Shown here in pieces: positions 11,022 through 23,072 of a stretch of DNA of 64,000 nucleotides (positions are counted from its first letter, which is position 1; each line of letters begins with the position of its first letter). A program made the position numbers and the translations under genes. Source of the stretch: Rotaria macrura. Its lineage: Eukaryota > Rotifera > Eurotatoria > Philodinida > Philodinidae. The notes under the pieces are model-generated. The model saw only the letters and a list, made by a program, of their open reading frames with translations, was not told the DNA's origin and did not search any database. Location: contig OENT01000008.1 in NCBI GenBank assembly GCA_900239685.1, positions 62,001-126,000 of the forward strand. The letters run 5' to 3'.

Positions 11022-14000
11022 ACCAAAAATAATATTACTAAATAATTTACATCTTCTCAATTATCAGGAGAGCATGAAAAATAAAAGTTATCTATTTTTT
11101 TTTGATTATCATTATTATTAATGTATGTTTTATCAGACAGGTTATTTCTAATCTAGGGTAGATATGTTCAATCGTTTTGTGTTTGTCTGGTATATGTCTT
11201 TTACTTTAACCTTTTTCTTCTTTTTAATTTATAGGAAAACAGTATATACTGCTGTCTTCTGTGTTTTGTCATGTTTTTCTTTCTTTTAGTTCTTATTTTT
11301 AATCTTCGCTCTTCTACTATTTGTTCTCAGTTCTTTTGTCATTAAGAAAAAAAAAACTGCTTCACGTGCTAAATCGACGTTGTTTGAATTACTTCATACA
11401 AACGAATAATAAATATATATATATATATATATCATATACTGTTTGTATGAGAATTTGATTATCAAGCGATCCTTTAGATAATGATTTAATCAGTTAGTAT
11501 ATGTAGCCATCTTCAATAGTCAATTATTAATTGACTGCACATGATGTTAACTTTATGAAAACATATGAGATAGAAAAGAAAATATTTGATTTGCATTTGT
11601 ATACATTGCATACGATTATCTAACCTCTTTGTTTTTTAACAATATGTATATATTCTGTTCGTAGAGGCATTGTTCGGATTCTGAAACCAAACTTCGACGA
11701 ACGAGATCATTAAAGTTTTTTGTTGTTAAAATAGTCTGATTGGGACTTTTTATTCGTACATACTAATGAGCTCGTTCATGATATATTAAATAACGAAAAA
11801 AAAATCGGATTCTATTACAAAGAAATAGTGAAAACAGTGAAGATTCATTTCTTTCTTTTTGGTGACGATAATTCAGTAAATTTTGAAGTTTTGTTAAGTA
11901 TAAGATTCCTATGTAGTTTCTATGAGTGTAACTTGAAATTTAATATTCTTTCATAAGGATATTAATAAATATTTCCAGCGATATAATTTAAATTTCATTT
12001 CGTTAATATTTTGAAAAGTATAAAAATTGAATCTGACAGTCGGACAATGTTATATTCGGTTTTCTTTCTAAACAAATGACATATCCTAGATTGTGTCTAC
12101 TCGACAACGATGGCTCTACTAAACAAGTATCATTACATGTTATACATTTCAATATGAGTAATTAATCATGCCTTCACACACATTTTTTAAGCTCGAATGA
12201 ATATTATTGATGGTGATAAAGTAGTTGATTCGATTATGCATTTCACAGATTGAATGTTTTAGACCATAATGAGAAACTATTCTTGTTGTTGTACTTTGTC
12301 AATGGCATATGATTCATTCGATGATGAGAGAATGCATAGCATCTAGCTGACAATCATATATCTATCACGATAGAACGATTTTACTTTAGAAAATTTTTCT
12401 TGAAATTTGTTATTCGTATCTTAGGAAGTCACGAATTTTTATGTCATCGAAGTTTTTTATCTTTACTGTTGGACTCTATACGATATGTCAATTTTATTTT
12501 ATTGTATAGAATTAAAATGTCTTATTTGAAAATATGAATAATATCATGCAAGGAAGAAATAAAGTTTACAACTTGTCTTATTTCCACTGTACTCTATAAT
12601 GTATAGTATAAAAAAGGTTAACAATGTAATTATAAATGGTGATTAATTCAATTTAGTTAGCTTATATCATAGAAATGCATACTTCTATTTTCTAGTACTT
12701 ATATGCTTGAATGTTTTATAGACATCTTATTAAAGAAAACTAGAAATGCATCGATTCTTATTTCGATAGGCTTCAATACAATTAGGCGTAGAATCGGTAC
12801 ATCTCTACTCTGAAATTAAGAAACTAACTACAATTAAGAATTTGAATGATATCAATATTACTGTACAAAAAAAATGATTTTTTTTTAATGAGATATGTTA
12901 AGCACTTTAATAAATTAAAAACTTCTTTTTCTCGTAGTTATTCTAAATCCTTTTACAACATGTTCCTAATAATGATCGAACGTGAGCACAGAGTGAGTAC
13001 TAGGATTGTCGAGAATCGAATAGATCATTAGATATTTCACTACTTTTAAACAAAAAAAGATTCAATGTAGTTGAGATTCTTTTAATGTTCATTTAAATGA
13101 AACTTGATACTCTAATGTCTGTCTTCTAAGACATTACGATCAAGCTGTCGTTCTAAAGCTTAAGCCAATAGAATATTTCTACAGAGATGACACTACGCTT
13201 ATAGTTGATCTTTGTGAAGAAAAATGCAAATGTACATCTGACCTAGTATAAGTATTTTTAGTCAAGATAGACTTCAGAACGGATTTTTTTTTAGCATTTT
13301 ATATTGGCAATAAATTCATTGAACACTAATTTAATTTTTTAAAGGTATACATCTTAGAGAGGAGACATCTTTGCTCAATCCTAGTAATACACATTCATGA
13401 ATAGCATTTTGCGTTTCATGTATTGTGAAAAATAGTCCAGAAGCATCTACTATTTTGTTAAAGCATGTTCATGAGTGTGACCGTTCAAGAAATTGCCTAG
13501 AAGATGAAAAATTACTGGTAAACGAACAATTTTTTCAGAATGGAATAATCTATTCACGTTCGATACAGACCATATGTGATAGAATTTTTCCATAGTTGCT
13601 TTCAAACGATGAAATTAATATTCAAGCAGTCTCCAGACTAAATTGTCAAAGGAATTACAGCATCGCTATATGAAATAATATTAGCAATTTATCTATGGAC
13701 GTAACGAAGACGAATAAAATAAGAATAATAGTAAAACAAACTGCAACACTGCACAGCAACAATTACTAAAGATTATTAAAAGAATAACGAGTACTTTTCT
13801 TACAAGAAAAACGACATCGTAAATAATTTTGTACAAAGAAAATATCATAAGAAAAGAGATCCTCTACTCTATCATTTCCATATAGAAGAAAAAGATCTTA
13901 CACCTATTTTTTAATCTTAATTTTGTTCTGTTTAAAAGTATAGCTTATGAAATTACTAGTGTTTACAGATCGTTGCTCTGCATCGCCTACACTTTTCCTT

Positions 14001-15557
14001 CTTATTGCAAGCACAAAGGATAAAAGAATATTGATGATTTATTCTTTTTTTGTATGTATGATTCTAAACAGTTGGACTTCACATTGAATTCTAATGATCA
14101 ATGCTTTTGCTCTAATCGTCTAAGATATTGTCAACAAAATCGTACTATTGGATGCATATCGAATAGCCAGTTCATATGCTGGTTGAGACTAGCTTTGGAG
14201 CGTCAATGTCTTTCAATGCAACTGTGAAAATGGATACATGTTCATATTTAATACAGAGAAATAATTTTCTCTTTCACAGACATATATAACATGCATATTC
14301 TTAGAGATTCACTCATACACTGAACACCCGTCGTAACTAATAGAAAATTAGAATATAGTATCACAACATTTTATTTGTGCCGACGTTCTATATTTTAAGG
14401 ATATAGCCTTTGCTTGCAATTAAGTAAAATCTCAGTTTCCAAATAATAGATCGTAAGCATCCCATTTTAGAAAATTTGTCAACTCAATTCTCTATACTTC
14501 AAATGATGACTCGAATCATTTTTTATCGACTTAGACCGTTGACTTGTGATACAACACCAAAATCGTATGATTGAAGATCAACAAACTAGTATTCAATGGG
14601 TATAAGATATTTGTCAGATTCTTGGATTCAAACTTCTTCATACGCTTTTCAATAGAATAGTACACGACAAGATCCATGTTGCATAAAATTACGTATTAAA
14701 TTACTCACCATATTGTTAATTCTAGCCATTTATATACACTCTCATCATATGGACACCAACGTCTAATAGGAAAAAATAGTTTACTTGATGAGTCAAACAT
14801 TACTTAGCATATGATGTTTGTATTAAATTTATCCGATCTGAAAATCAAGAGTTGTTTGAATAAATGTCCTGTCACAGATGGTTTCAATCTAATGTATTAG
14901 ACATTGTTAATTGCAGATATTGCATAAATTGTGTAACGAATTTCGATTCGTCGCTTGCAGCAATCGATCGTCGAAAGTTGATCTATTACGCACTTCACCA
15001 ATAAAACCAGGCAAACTGATAACTAATCTATAGCACGCATTCAGATTCATTCAGATGTGATTGACTGACGTATTCATGTAATTATCTGATAAGGGAAAAC
15101 GCAGAAGGTATCACTGTCAGCATTGAATATCATTGACAAGATCATTATGACAGAGATCACAATGGAAACGTGAGATTTAATGTTTTGAAGATTTTAAGGT
15201 TACGTACACTAAATTGTACCGAACGGGCATGTATCCGACTGTATTTCTTCTAAAAATAAGCCATCAACATTTAAAATGTTGGTACTTTCTCTCCTTCGAG
15301 ACTCTGTTCACACAGTTCCCTGAGCACTATTCTAGATCATTTTCGATGTTGCTATATGTGAGATATAATGCGATGCGTTTCTAAATGAGCAAGTACATTT
15401 CTTTCTCAATTCATCAGTCAAATACGGTGTTTCATTCTCTTCGATTTGATTTCACAATATGTTTAGTAGGCTGATTATCAGTGTGAAAAAACATGCATGG
15501 AAATGTGACAAATATGACGGAACGATGGGCTCTACCCTGTCACATTATAATGGTTAA
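11022..15557. other. Long gene-free AT-rich stretch
   Basis: It begins with the 3' UTR of the calcium-sensor gene and a TA run at 11411-11432. The rest shows no gene I can support. A 51-codon open frame at 14072-14227 is cysteine-rich, but it has no start codon and no partner exons, so I do not call it. Confidence 0.45.
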
Positions 15558-16129
15558 CCTGAATTTGGTCGAAAGTAAAATGTCGAAAATAAAAATGTCG
15601 AAATTAGTGAAGGAGAATAGTATAGGGAACTTTGTTATTGCACTGTTATAGTGAAGACTTTATTAAGGTTTAAAAATCGAACAACTTTCACAAAAAAACG
15701 TCTTAACGAATGCAACATTGAACGAGTGGTATCGTGTAAAAAACCTTTGTTCAAAAAATCGCGAAATAATCGATTATAATCATACGATTTAATCAATAAT
15801 TTAAGCCGTAATGATCGTAGCAGATTTTAAAAATCGATTATAATCAGAATAATTGAAATAATCAATTAAAATCTGATTCTGCTACGAACATTACTGCTTA
15901 AATTATTGATTAAATCGTGTGATTATAATCGATTATTTCGCGATTTTTTGAACAAAAGGTTTTTATACGATACCAAGCGTTCAATGTTGCATTCGTTAAG
16001 ATGTTTTTTTGTGAAAGTTGTTCGATTTTTAAACTTTAATAAAGTCTTCACTATAACAGTGCAATAACGAATTTCCCTATACTATTCTCCTTCACTAATT
16101 TCGACATTTTACTTCCGACATTACTCAGG
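15558..16129. mobile_element. Foldback (long inverted repeat) MITE-like element
   Basis: Two arms of roughly 250-280 bp face each other around a short centre near 15850. The left arm runs from about 15558 to 15835 and the right from about 15880 to 16129. Reading the right arm in reverse complement reproduces the left with only scattered differences (for example in the AATAGTATAGGGAA, CACTGTTATAGTGAAG and ATCGCGAAATAATCG blocks). The left outer end has one extra copy of an AAAATGTCGAAA-like unit. There is no coding capacity. Structure fits a non-autonomous foldback or MITE; I could not define a target-site duplication, so the exact ends and superfamily are open. Confidence 0.8.
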
Positions 16130-18182
16130 AGATTCCATTAATGCATCCGCTAAATATTTTACTTGTTGATCTTTGATCACATTAGACGTTAGTTAGATAC
16201 GTAGTAACTTACAATGGTTAGTACTCTTCCTGTACTAACTAAATTGAAGTCTTAAATACAAACACATTTTTTGCAGTAAAATTACATTGACTTTTAACTT
16301 CGGAATTTCAATCTGTACTTCTACTTGATTGCACTAATTTTAGTAAAAATATATTCATCACTGGTACTGCAGTAGATTTTCTATTCGCTTTTCTGACCCA
16401 AAAATTTGTAAATTCCCTAAATTTTGATTCTTTTTTCGTGACATTAGGTCGTATCAGTCGTCTAGTTTGATGTGCAATTAATGTAATATCTTTGATGCAG
16501 AAACGTATCACCTGCATGTGTTTTATCACTTCAGTAGTACATAAAACATATGCAACGAGTTGAATCCCCAAAAGATGACACTGCTTTCACAGTGATGATC
16601 ATTTTTCAGTAAAACTAGACTCATCTATTTCTGCATTTTGAACGCAAATTCTTTTTTTCTCTACTTTTTACTGGCGTCCTATTTATGTTTTTCATTCTTG
16701 CTATTTATTCATCGTTGCTTATATTTTTATTTCATTTCTCTTAAGTAATCAATTTATCATTTTAAAACATTTGTTAAATTCGAAAGTAAATTCTAAGACA
16801 TTTAAAACTATTTCTCATTAGAATTTAATTTAAACTAAAAATAAAAACTAAGTCGAATTTAAATTCACGTTAAACTAGCAGAAAAATGAAGCGTCTAATT
16901 AACTAGCACTGACGCTTCTGTTATTATCATCTATCCACTTGTGATATGGCTGGTGTTAGTTGCAAATGTACTTGTGTGTGCAACGGTAGTTGAAGACAAA
17001 GTAAACACGTATGCTCCTGAAATTTTAAATCTACAAATTATCTCGACTTCTAATATTAATACACATCAAAACATAGTAGAATCGATTGAAACTTTTCATC
17101 TTGTTGCTACGACATTTGTTGTTAGACTTCAAATCAATTGACGTTTGTGCAACAAATACGAATAAAAACAAAACCTGTAATTTTACTTAAGTACCTTATA
17201 TTTGATACAAATCGACCCAGTACTGATCTACAATAGACGTTACCTGTGTAAAAGAACGAAGTATAGTTATTAAGTAAAAAGTATTTGTACTTTCTGAATT
17301 AAATAATACTGATGCAATGTCTGAATCCATTTTTACGCTAGATTGAATGTAAAGCCTGTCTAGTTGAAAAGCACATCGGACGAGATACTACGATCGACTA
17401 AGAATGTGTCAAGTCAACCTTGTTACGTAAGTATAAATACATCAGTCGAATTTATGCTTCTTTTTCTCCTATACGATTCTCCATATGATCTCGTATGATG
17501 ATTATCTCAGGGAGTAAATATTGACTAGAAAATGAAAACAAAGAAGTGACGATGAACGTTTATCTCTCTATCCCATAATAGATATGTCAGTTGTTGCATT
17601 CTTTTATCACTAATTTCATTATTACCCGCAACTGTAATCGAATGGAGAATTTTTTTTGATATCATCATTGAAGCTGCCGATATTCATCAGCAATTCAACG
17701 AACCCATAGTATTATTTTAACGTACGTATTGATTTAGAATAAAAGGTGACTTTTCATTTGAATAGTATGATTGTATCTTAATCTGATGTTGATACCAGTA
17801 TCATGAATACCGTGCATTGGCTGTCTTGCACAATTATGATTATTGTGGTTAGTCGGTCATTTTAGATGTATATAATATTCTTGATGAAGTGAACTATTCG
17901 TTTATTCGTAAGCAAAAGATCTTTTATCTCTGTTTTGCAAGATTTTCCATATTATCCCATTCTACAAAGTAATTCTTACTTCGACTTCGGATGCGTTCTA
18001 CGTTTAAGATTTGTTTGTAAAAGGGAATCAAAACTTTCCCGACATCTAAAAATGTAATTCATACATCTGTAAAGACGATTGTAAATATCAATAGTTGATT
18101 ATTGATTATCCATGATAAAAAATTCAGAAATTCTGATGAATTAAACCTAGTTTGAGTACAGCTCGGGATATCGCATTACATG
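16130..18182. other. Intergenic, no supported gene
   Basis: AT-rich DNA between the foldback element and the hAT relic. Open frames at 16308-16571 (-) and 16941-17141 (+) have no recognisable motif and fall within the length expected by chance. Confidence 0.45.
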
Positions 18183-18190
18183 AAGCAGAT
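18183..18190. repeat. 8-bp target-site duplication, left copy
   Basis: AAGCAGAT directly abuts the left terminal repeat of the hAT relic and is repeated exactly at 19579-19586 beyond the right terminal repeat. An 8-bp duplication is the hAT superfamily signature. Confidence 0.9.
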
Positions 18191-19578
18191 CAGAGACCGA
18201 AACGGGGCGGCGAGCAATTTCTCGTGAGTGGGAGGGGGGGGGGGGGAGGAAAAAAAGAATCCCCGGCATTTCCCTCGTTCTTCAATTTCACTATAAAGAC
18301 GTTCATATTTATAAATACATATAATTATCAAAACAAAAGATTTTGTTTTCACTTATGGTCAGCATTTGATTGCATATAAGTGTGAGGATTTCTGCGAAAC
18401 GTTCGTTGTCTCTATTGAATTCGGTGTTCAATATCGAGGAAGAAAACACTCTGGGATTCGTTCTGCATCCGAAATTCAAAACATTATTGTCAGCAGCGGC
18501 AGCTCAGAAATCAGAGTGTTATCGAACGGGTCGTGCATTGTTACCGAAAGGGAGCTATGCATCCGCATTCGATGGTCACAATGAACCACCAAGAAAAAAG
18601 CAAAAGAATTTTCTAGCACAATCGAAGGATGACGATGTAATAAAAACAAAATGTAAAAACACAACGGCAGCAAAGGTTGAACTCGATATTTATATCGATT
18701 GTAATGTGGATGAACATAAGAATTATGCGAATACATTATTATTTTGGAAAGAATACCAGGATATGGTTCCAAACCTCTCGAAGCTAGAACATCGAATATA
18801 GTGTCCTCTGCAGTTCAGCTGCTGTTGAAAGATAGTTTTTGACAGTAGATCTAATCGTCAATCAAAGTAGATATAATCTAGACCCAAGCACTGTTAACAA
18901 TATGTTATTTCTTCGCTCAATAGAGAACGGCAAAAAGATTGATTGATCTCGAGAAACATGTTTTTGTGCTCATATCAATTTAGGCCATGAGAGACAAAGC
19001 TGACTTTTTATTTCTATGATTGTTTTTTGATATGAATCAATTGATTTGAGTCAGAAAAAAAAACAGCAATATCAAAAGAAAGATCACAAAAATCAAGAAA
19101 ATGGGATTTAAACTGTCTCCCCTTAGATTGATATTTGGAACAACAAGTATACCGAATTTAATCATTTCAATCGAGTAGCTGATTTTTTTGATTTTAAATC
19201 AATTTTAAATCAAAAAAATCAGCTGTTTCCCCCTTGACTTAACCTCTACTCGTGAGCCAATTTTTTGTACTAATATCTGTAATTTTATGTACCATCGTGT
19301 GAAACTTGTTGTACTCTAAGATACTTCCATGTATTCTTGCAATATACTGTGAAATAAATTATAAAAATAAAAGTCGAAAACAACCTTAAAAATTTTAATG
19401 ATACAACTAAAATCAATCAAGAGAATATCAGAACGGCGAGTGACGGGGAAACCCTTGTCGGGGAGGGGCGGGGCGAGGCGAGGATAGAAAAAAAATTGAG
19501 TACGGAGTGGGGCTGAGTAAGATTTTTCTACGGCGAGGTGGGGCGGGGAGTGAAAAACTTCCCCCGTTTCGGTCTCTG
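18191..19578. mobile_element. Decayed hAT-superfamily DNA transposon
   Basis: The element has perfect 17-bp terminal inverted repeats: CAGAGACCGAAACGGGG at 18191-18207 and its reverse complement at 19562-19578. An 8-bp target duplication flanks it. Both ends are unusually G-rich on the + strand (18191-18249 and 19436-19560) within otherwise AT-rich DNA. The interior holds the C-terminal part of a hAT transposase on the + strand. At about 1.39 kb the copy is too short for an intact hAT, so much of the transposase N-terminus is missing. An 18-bp-stem hairpin (AGCTGATTTTTTTGATTT and complement) lies near 19173-19222. Confidence 0.9.
18370..18928 (+). pseudogene. hAT transposase C-terminal remnant
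   Basis: An open frame at 18370-18801 contains motifs typical of the hAT C-terminus, including LHPKFKTLL and a dimerisation-region segment reading LLFWKEYQDMVPNLSKLEHR. After a frame change near 18798, the signature SSAAVER is readable from about 18806. An in-frame TAG follows ER, and the frame then continues to the NNMLFLRSIEN block that closes hAT transposases, ending near 18928. A frameshift plus a stop inside the most conserved block, together with loss of the N-terminal catalytic region, make it non-functional as a transposase. Confidence 0.85.
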
Positions 19579-19586
19579 AAGCAGAT
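19579..19586. repeat. 8-bp target-site duplication, right copy
   Basis: AAGCAGAT immediately after the right terminal repeat, identical to 18183-18190. Confidence 0.9.
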
Positions 19587-21515
19587 CATGCAAGTAACAA
19601 TCTTCCAGAGCGATTCACATGGCAGATGCTGATCTATCAGATTGATCTAAACATGGAGCACATGTAATTTAATTTCTCTTTTAAACTCAAAATAATAGTC
19701 TTAGAAATTTTGAGACCGTACACATGTGCATGTATAAGTAAAATATGAATTAGATTTCCTGAATACTAAAGCCTAGTATCAAAATTCATTCATCTATGGA
19801 TTTTATATTTTTTCAAGATAGAAAATACTTTTTCATATGAGAAGTACTATGAATTGGTGAATTACATGGAGCAAATTGTTTTTTAATTCCAACTATCATA
19901 TGCATCATTCGTCGTTGCCATCGGCTATAATAGTTTCTATTCAAACAATTCTAGTTTTTTGAAAATTTTAGCTAACTCACCGTATATCTATAAGACGAAA
20001 AACATCGCAGGTTATATGCATGAGATCTTTCTCTAACTTAGGACCTGTAACTCTACCAGTCAACCGGCATTGATTATATCGTTGTTTCGAAAAACGGTCA
20101 AGTTTTCTTTGGGTCTATTTATTGGAGTAGTACAAAGCGATAATAATACGAGAAAATTCGTTGAGGAGTTCTAAAATTAATGCATTAAACTTAGTTTCTA
20201 ATTAGTATGAATTTCAATAGAAGATAAGCAATTGGATAGAATTCTTGAGTATAGCAAGAGTGAGATAATAAAAAAGTGAACTACATAGTTGTGCTAGCAG
20301 CACAAATGGATATTTTTGAATTGTAGAGTTGCTGAGTCACTATGATTCGTGCTTCTTCTGATGGATGCATCACTTTCGAAGTAAGTCAATTTCGTTCAGT
20401 AATTCTACATTAGTTCGAATCCTAAAGTATTTGACTAGAATTGTAAGGATGGCCTGAATAACTAATTAGAAGAAATATATTTCTTCAAAACTTGATGATA
20501 TTGAAGAACAAGATGTACAGATGAAATAATGCACGATGGTTTTTTTAATGTTATGTGATGCATCTATGAACTAATGATAAATGAATCATTCATATAAACA
20601 TAAGAAATGCGTCATCATGCTATTTTAGACTGAAAATTATTGATCGAGAGATCTGAAGTTCGTCAACATACTATTTAGTGTGTTTTGATTGAGAGACTAC
20701 GCAGTAAGTTAAATATCATACTTTTGCACTTGAGTATCAAGTATTGTAAATGATGCGAATTCGAAGGTATCATAAAAAGTATTTCCCTCATGTATATTGA
20801 TAATATGTATTACTGATAACGTTATGTACTAAACATAAAACAGTAAATTCATCTAGGTTGCACGAATTCCAAGATAGAAGGTTAGTATGCAATCGATTCA
20901 ACAAGATGCACGGATAGTTTCTAGGTAATTGACAAGTTGTACTCGAAGAATATATTTAATACCATGAACTGTCTGTTAGAATTTATTTTCGTTCCTATCG
21001 ATTTGTTTATTGCTAATGTATCATGAGCTTTCCCTATAGTTGTGTACTTTCTGCTTTCATAGAAAAGAATTCGATACTATCTTTTGGATTCTTCAACGTC
21101 TGCTTGATAAGTTTTTTATTTTCTTTGCTTTGACGTCCAAGGTTAATAATAAAAGAAAAAATAGTCATGGTTTGAATATTCGATGAAGAAGAGAGCCAGT
21201 ACGCGGCAATGATTTAAGGAGAGAATCCTTGTAAATGCTGGTATGGTGTTTGCGTTTATTCAAGATAAAGGTCATATATTAAAAAACCGTACAGTAATAA
21301 AATTGTAATTATTCGGAGACTGTTGGTTAGAATCAAAAAATAAGCACGCGCCCCCCCCCCATCTCTGACCAACTCATAACCTCAAAAGAATTTGTATACG
21401 TGCCGAAGTGAAATTTCACTACAATCATATGATCTGATAGACAGAGGAAATCCCCAATTCTTCGATCATGCTCACTATGAAAATGTTATTTATTTCTTGG
21501 AAATGAAAATTTTGG
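19587..21515. other. Intergenic, no supported gene
   Basis: AT-rich spacer. A run of C residues lies at 21351-21360. The open frame at 21392-21676 (+) is the antisense shadow of the hydrolase exon below. Nothing else is recognised. Confidence 0.45.
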
Positions 21516-23072
21516 CTAAAAAATATTTGAAGCGTCAATATTTTTGGCAAAAGCTTCTGAATCCACTAGGAAGCCTTGAACAAGACCACAGTTGTACTCG
21601 ATGCATTGTTGAGCAAATTGTGGACTCGTCGTTCCACATGCATCACGAAGTAGAATACAGTCGAAGCCTTTGCTGAAAGCATCTTGTAGCGTTCCCGAAA
21701 CACAGTGATCAGTATTGACACCAGCAAAGAAGAGTGTAACGATCTGTTGATCGTGAAGATATGATATCATTGGGCTTTCGTCGGACCACAAACCGGAGAT
21801 ACGATTCTTCAAAGCATTAAAAAAAACGATTGCTGAACAGAAACTTTATTCAACTATGAGTTCTTTTTATGAAGTTTCTGAATCCGTATCCGAGTAAAGA
21901 TTCCTATCATTCGACAAAGAAATGATTCGCATACCATTTTACTAATAGAATCAACAATACTTAGAAATAGTTATTATCAACTTCTGTAGTTCAAGACTTA
22001 CTCACTCCAATGATCTAGACAAGCGAATTTCTATTTACTCTTTGTTTCATTCGTTGTACTGCAAGAAATTTTATTAAAACTTCATAGATATAGTAAATAA
22101 GAAAGATATGTTCAGAGGACGGTTTTTGATGAGATTTATTTAGAGTTTTGATAAAATTAAATGCAAACAGCATATCGGACTAGTAATAGTGAAGTTGTTG
22201 CTTTGCGGAAAAATTTACAAATGATTGAGTAGTTTCTGATTGATGAACTCAATATTCAATGTTTTGAGTGTGATTCTCTATGATTTGAGTTATCTTGTTT
22301 TTATGTGTAATTGAAGTTTTGATGGGGAAGAGTGTCTTATTAAAATTAGAATCAACTCGATCATACTCAACAAACTATAATACATCGGATCCAGAACAAT
22401 ATATCACATTTGTCTATTATTCCACATGTGTAATGAGAGTTTTACTGAATTCGAACATATTACTTTATGAAACCATTGATCAGGTTTCGAGCTTGATTGA
22501 CTAGCCTCGTAACTTGTAAGAAGTGGGTCGTAGAGTCTAGCGTTCCACGTATCACGCATTAATAATCGTCCGGCTTGCACAGGTGTACCATCCGCAAGTG
22601 TAATCTCTCCTATGGGTTCACCGAAACCTATGAAAGTTTTTTTTCTTTGTGAGACATCTGTTGTACTGCTCAGCAAATCGGATCCGAATATTCGTTTCAA
22701 ACATGGTGGTGCTTGATCAATATCCTGTTGCGTAAGACCCCAGTTGAGCCAAATAATTTGAATGGCAGCTTTGTGCGCCGCTGGAATTACAAATTGGAGA
22801 AGCTTATTCGTTGCTGCTATTCCAGCATCATGCAAACGTAATGCTGGATGCAAGAAAAAGTTCTGCATGTCAATGATTACAAGAGCAGAGCGAGCTGGAT
22901 CCACTATGATGGGGTTCGTGCTCGTTTCGAAACGAACGAAACTTTTGTCATGACCACCTCGAGTTAAATCGAAACTATTGCTCTTAGAATACAACCAGAA
23001 GTTTGATGGACTACCGATGACAATAGACTGCTTATCGGATTCTTCAGTGGTACCATGGTTTTGCTGATTCAT
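21516..23072 (-). CDS. Isochorismatase-fold cysteine hydrolase, fungal-type
   Basis: Member of the isochorismatase-like hydrolase superfamily (cytosolic, no signal peptide); the substrate cannot be told from sequence. Two exons, 23072-22464 and 21806-21516, flank a 657-bp intron and give 299 aa. The catalytic triad is visible: Asp68 in VIIDMQNFF, Lys203 in FHKNRISG, and Cys238 in GVNTDHCV followed by GTTSP. Lys203 is the last codon of exon 1, so correct splicing is needed to place it beside NRISG. The layout WLYS...FDLTRG...VDPARSALVIIDMQNFFLHPAL...WLNWGL resembles, from memory, a family common in ascomycete fungi rather than the short animal ISOC proteins. Acquisition from fungi, common in bdelloids, is my inference. 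A broken duplicate is not seen. Confidence 0.9.

Noticed and set aside
14072..14227. Cysteine-rich 51-codon frame, with an EGF-like CNCENGY string in another frame beside it
   Set aside because: Frame does not continue, Cys spacing fits no domain exactly, and no neighbouring exons were found.
15558..16129. Target-site duplication for the foldback element
   Set aside because: Short matches such as TTAA near both ends do not sit at the same distance from the arms, so no duplication is claimed.
18152..18379. 75-codon + frame across the left end of the hAT element
   Set aside because: It crosses the element boundary and the poly-G tract; composition reflects the G-run, not a protein.
20405..20440. 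GTTCGAATCC string resembling a tRNA B box
   Set aside because: No A box, no foldable cloverleaf and no acceptor stem around it.
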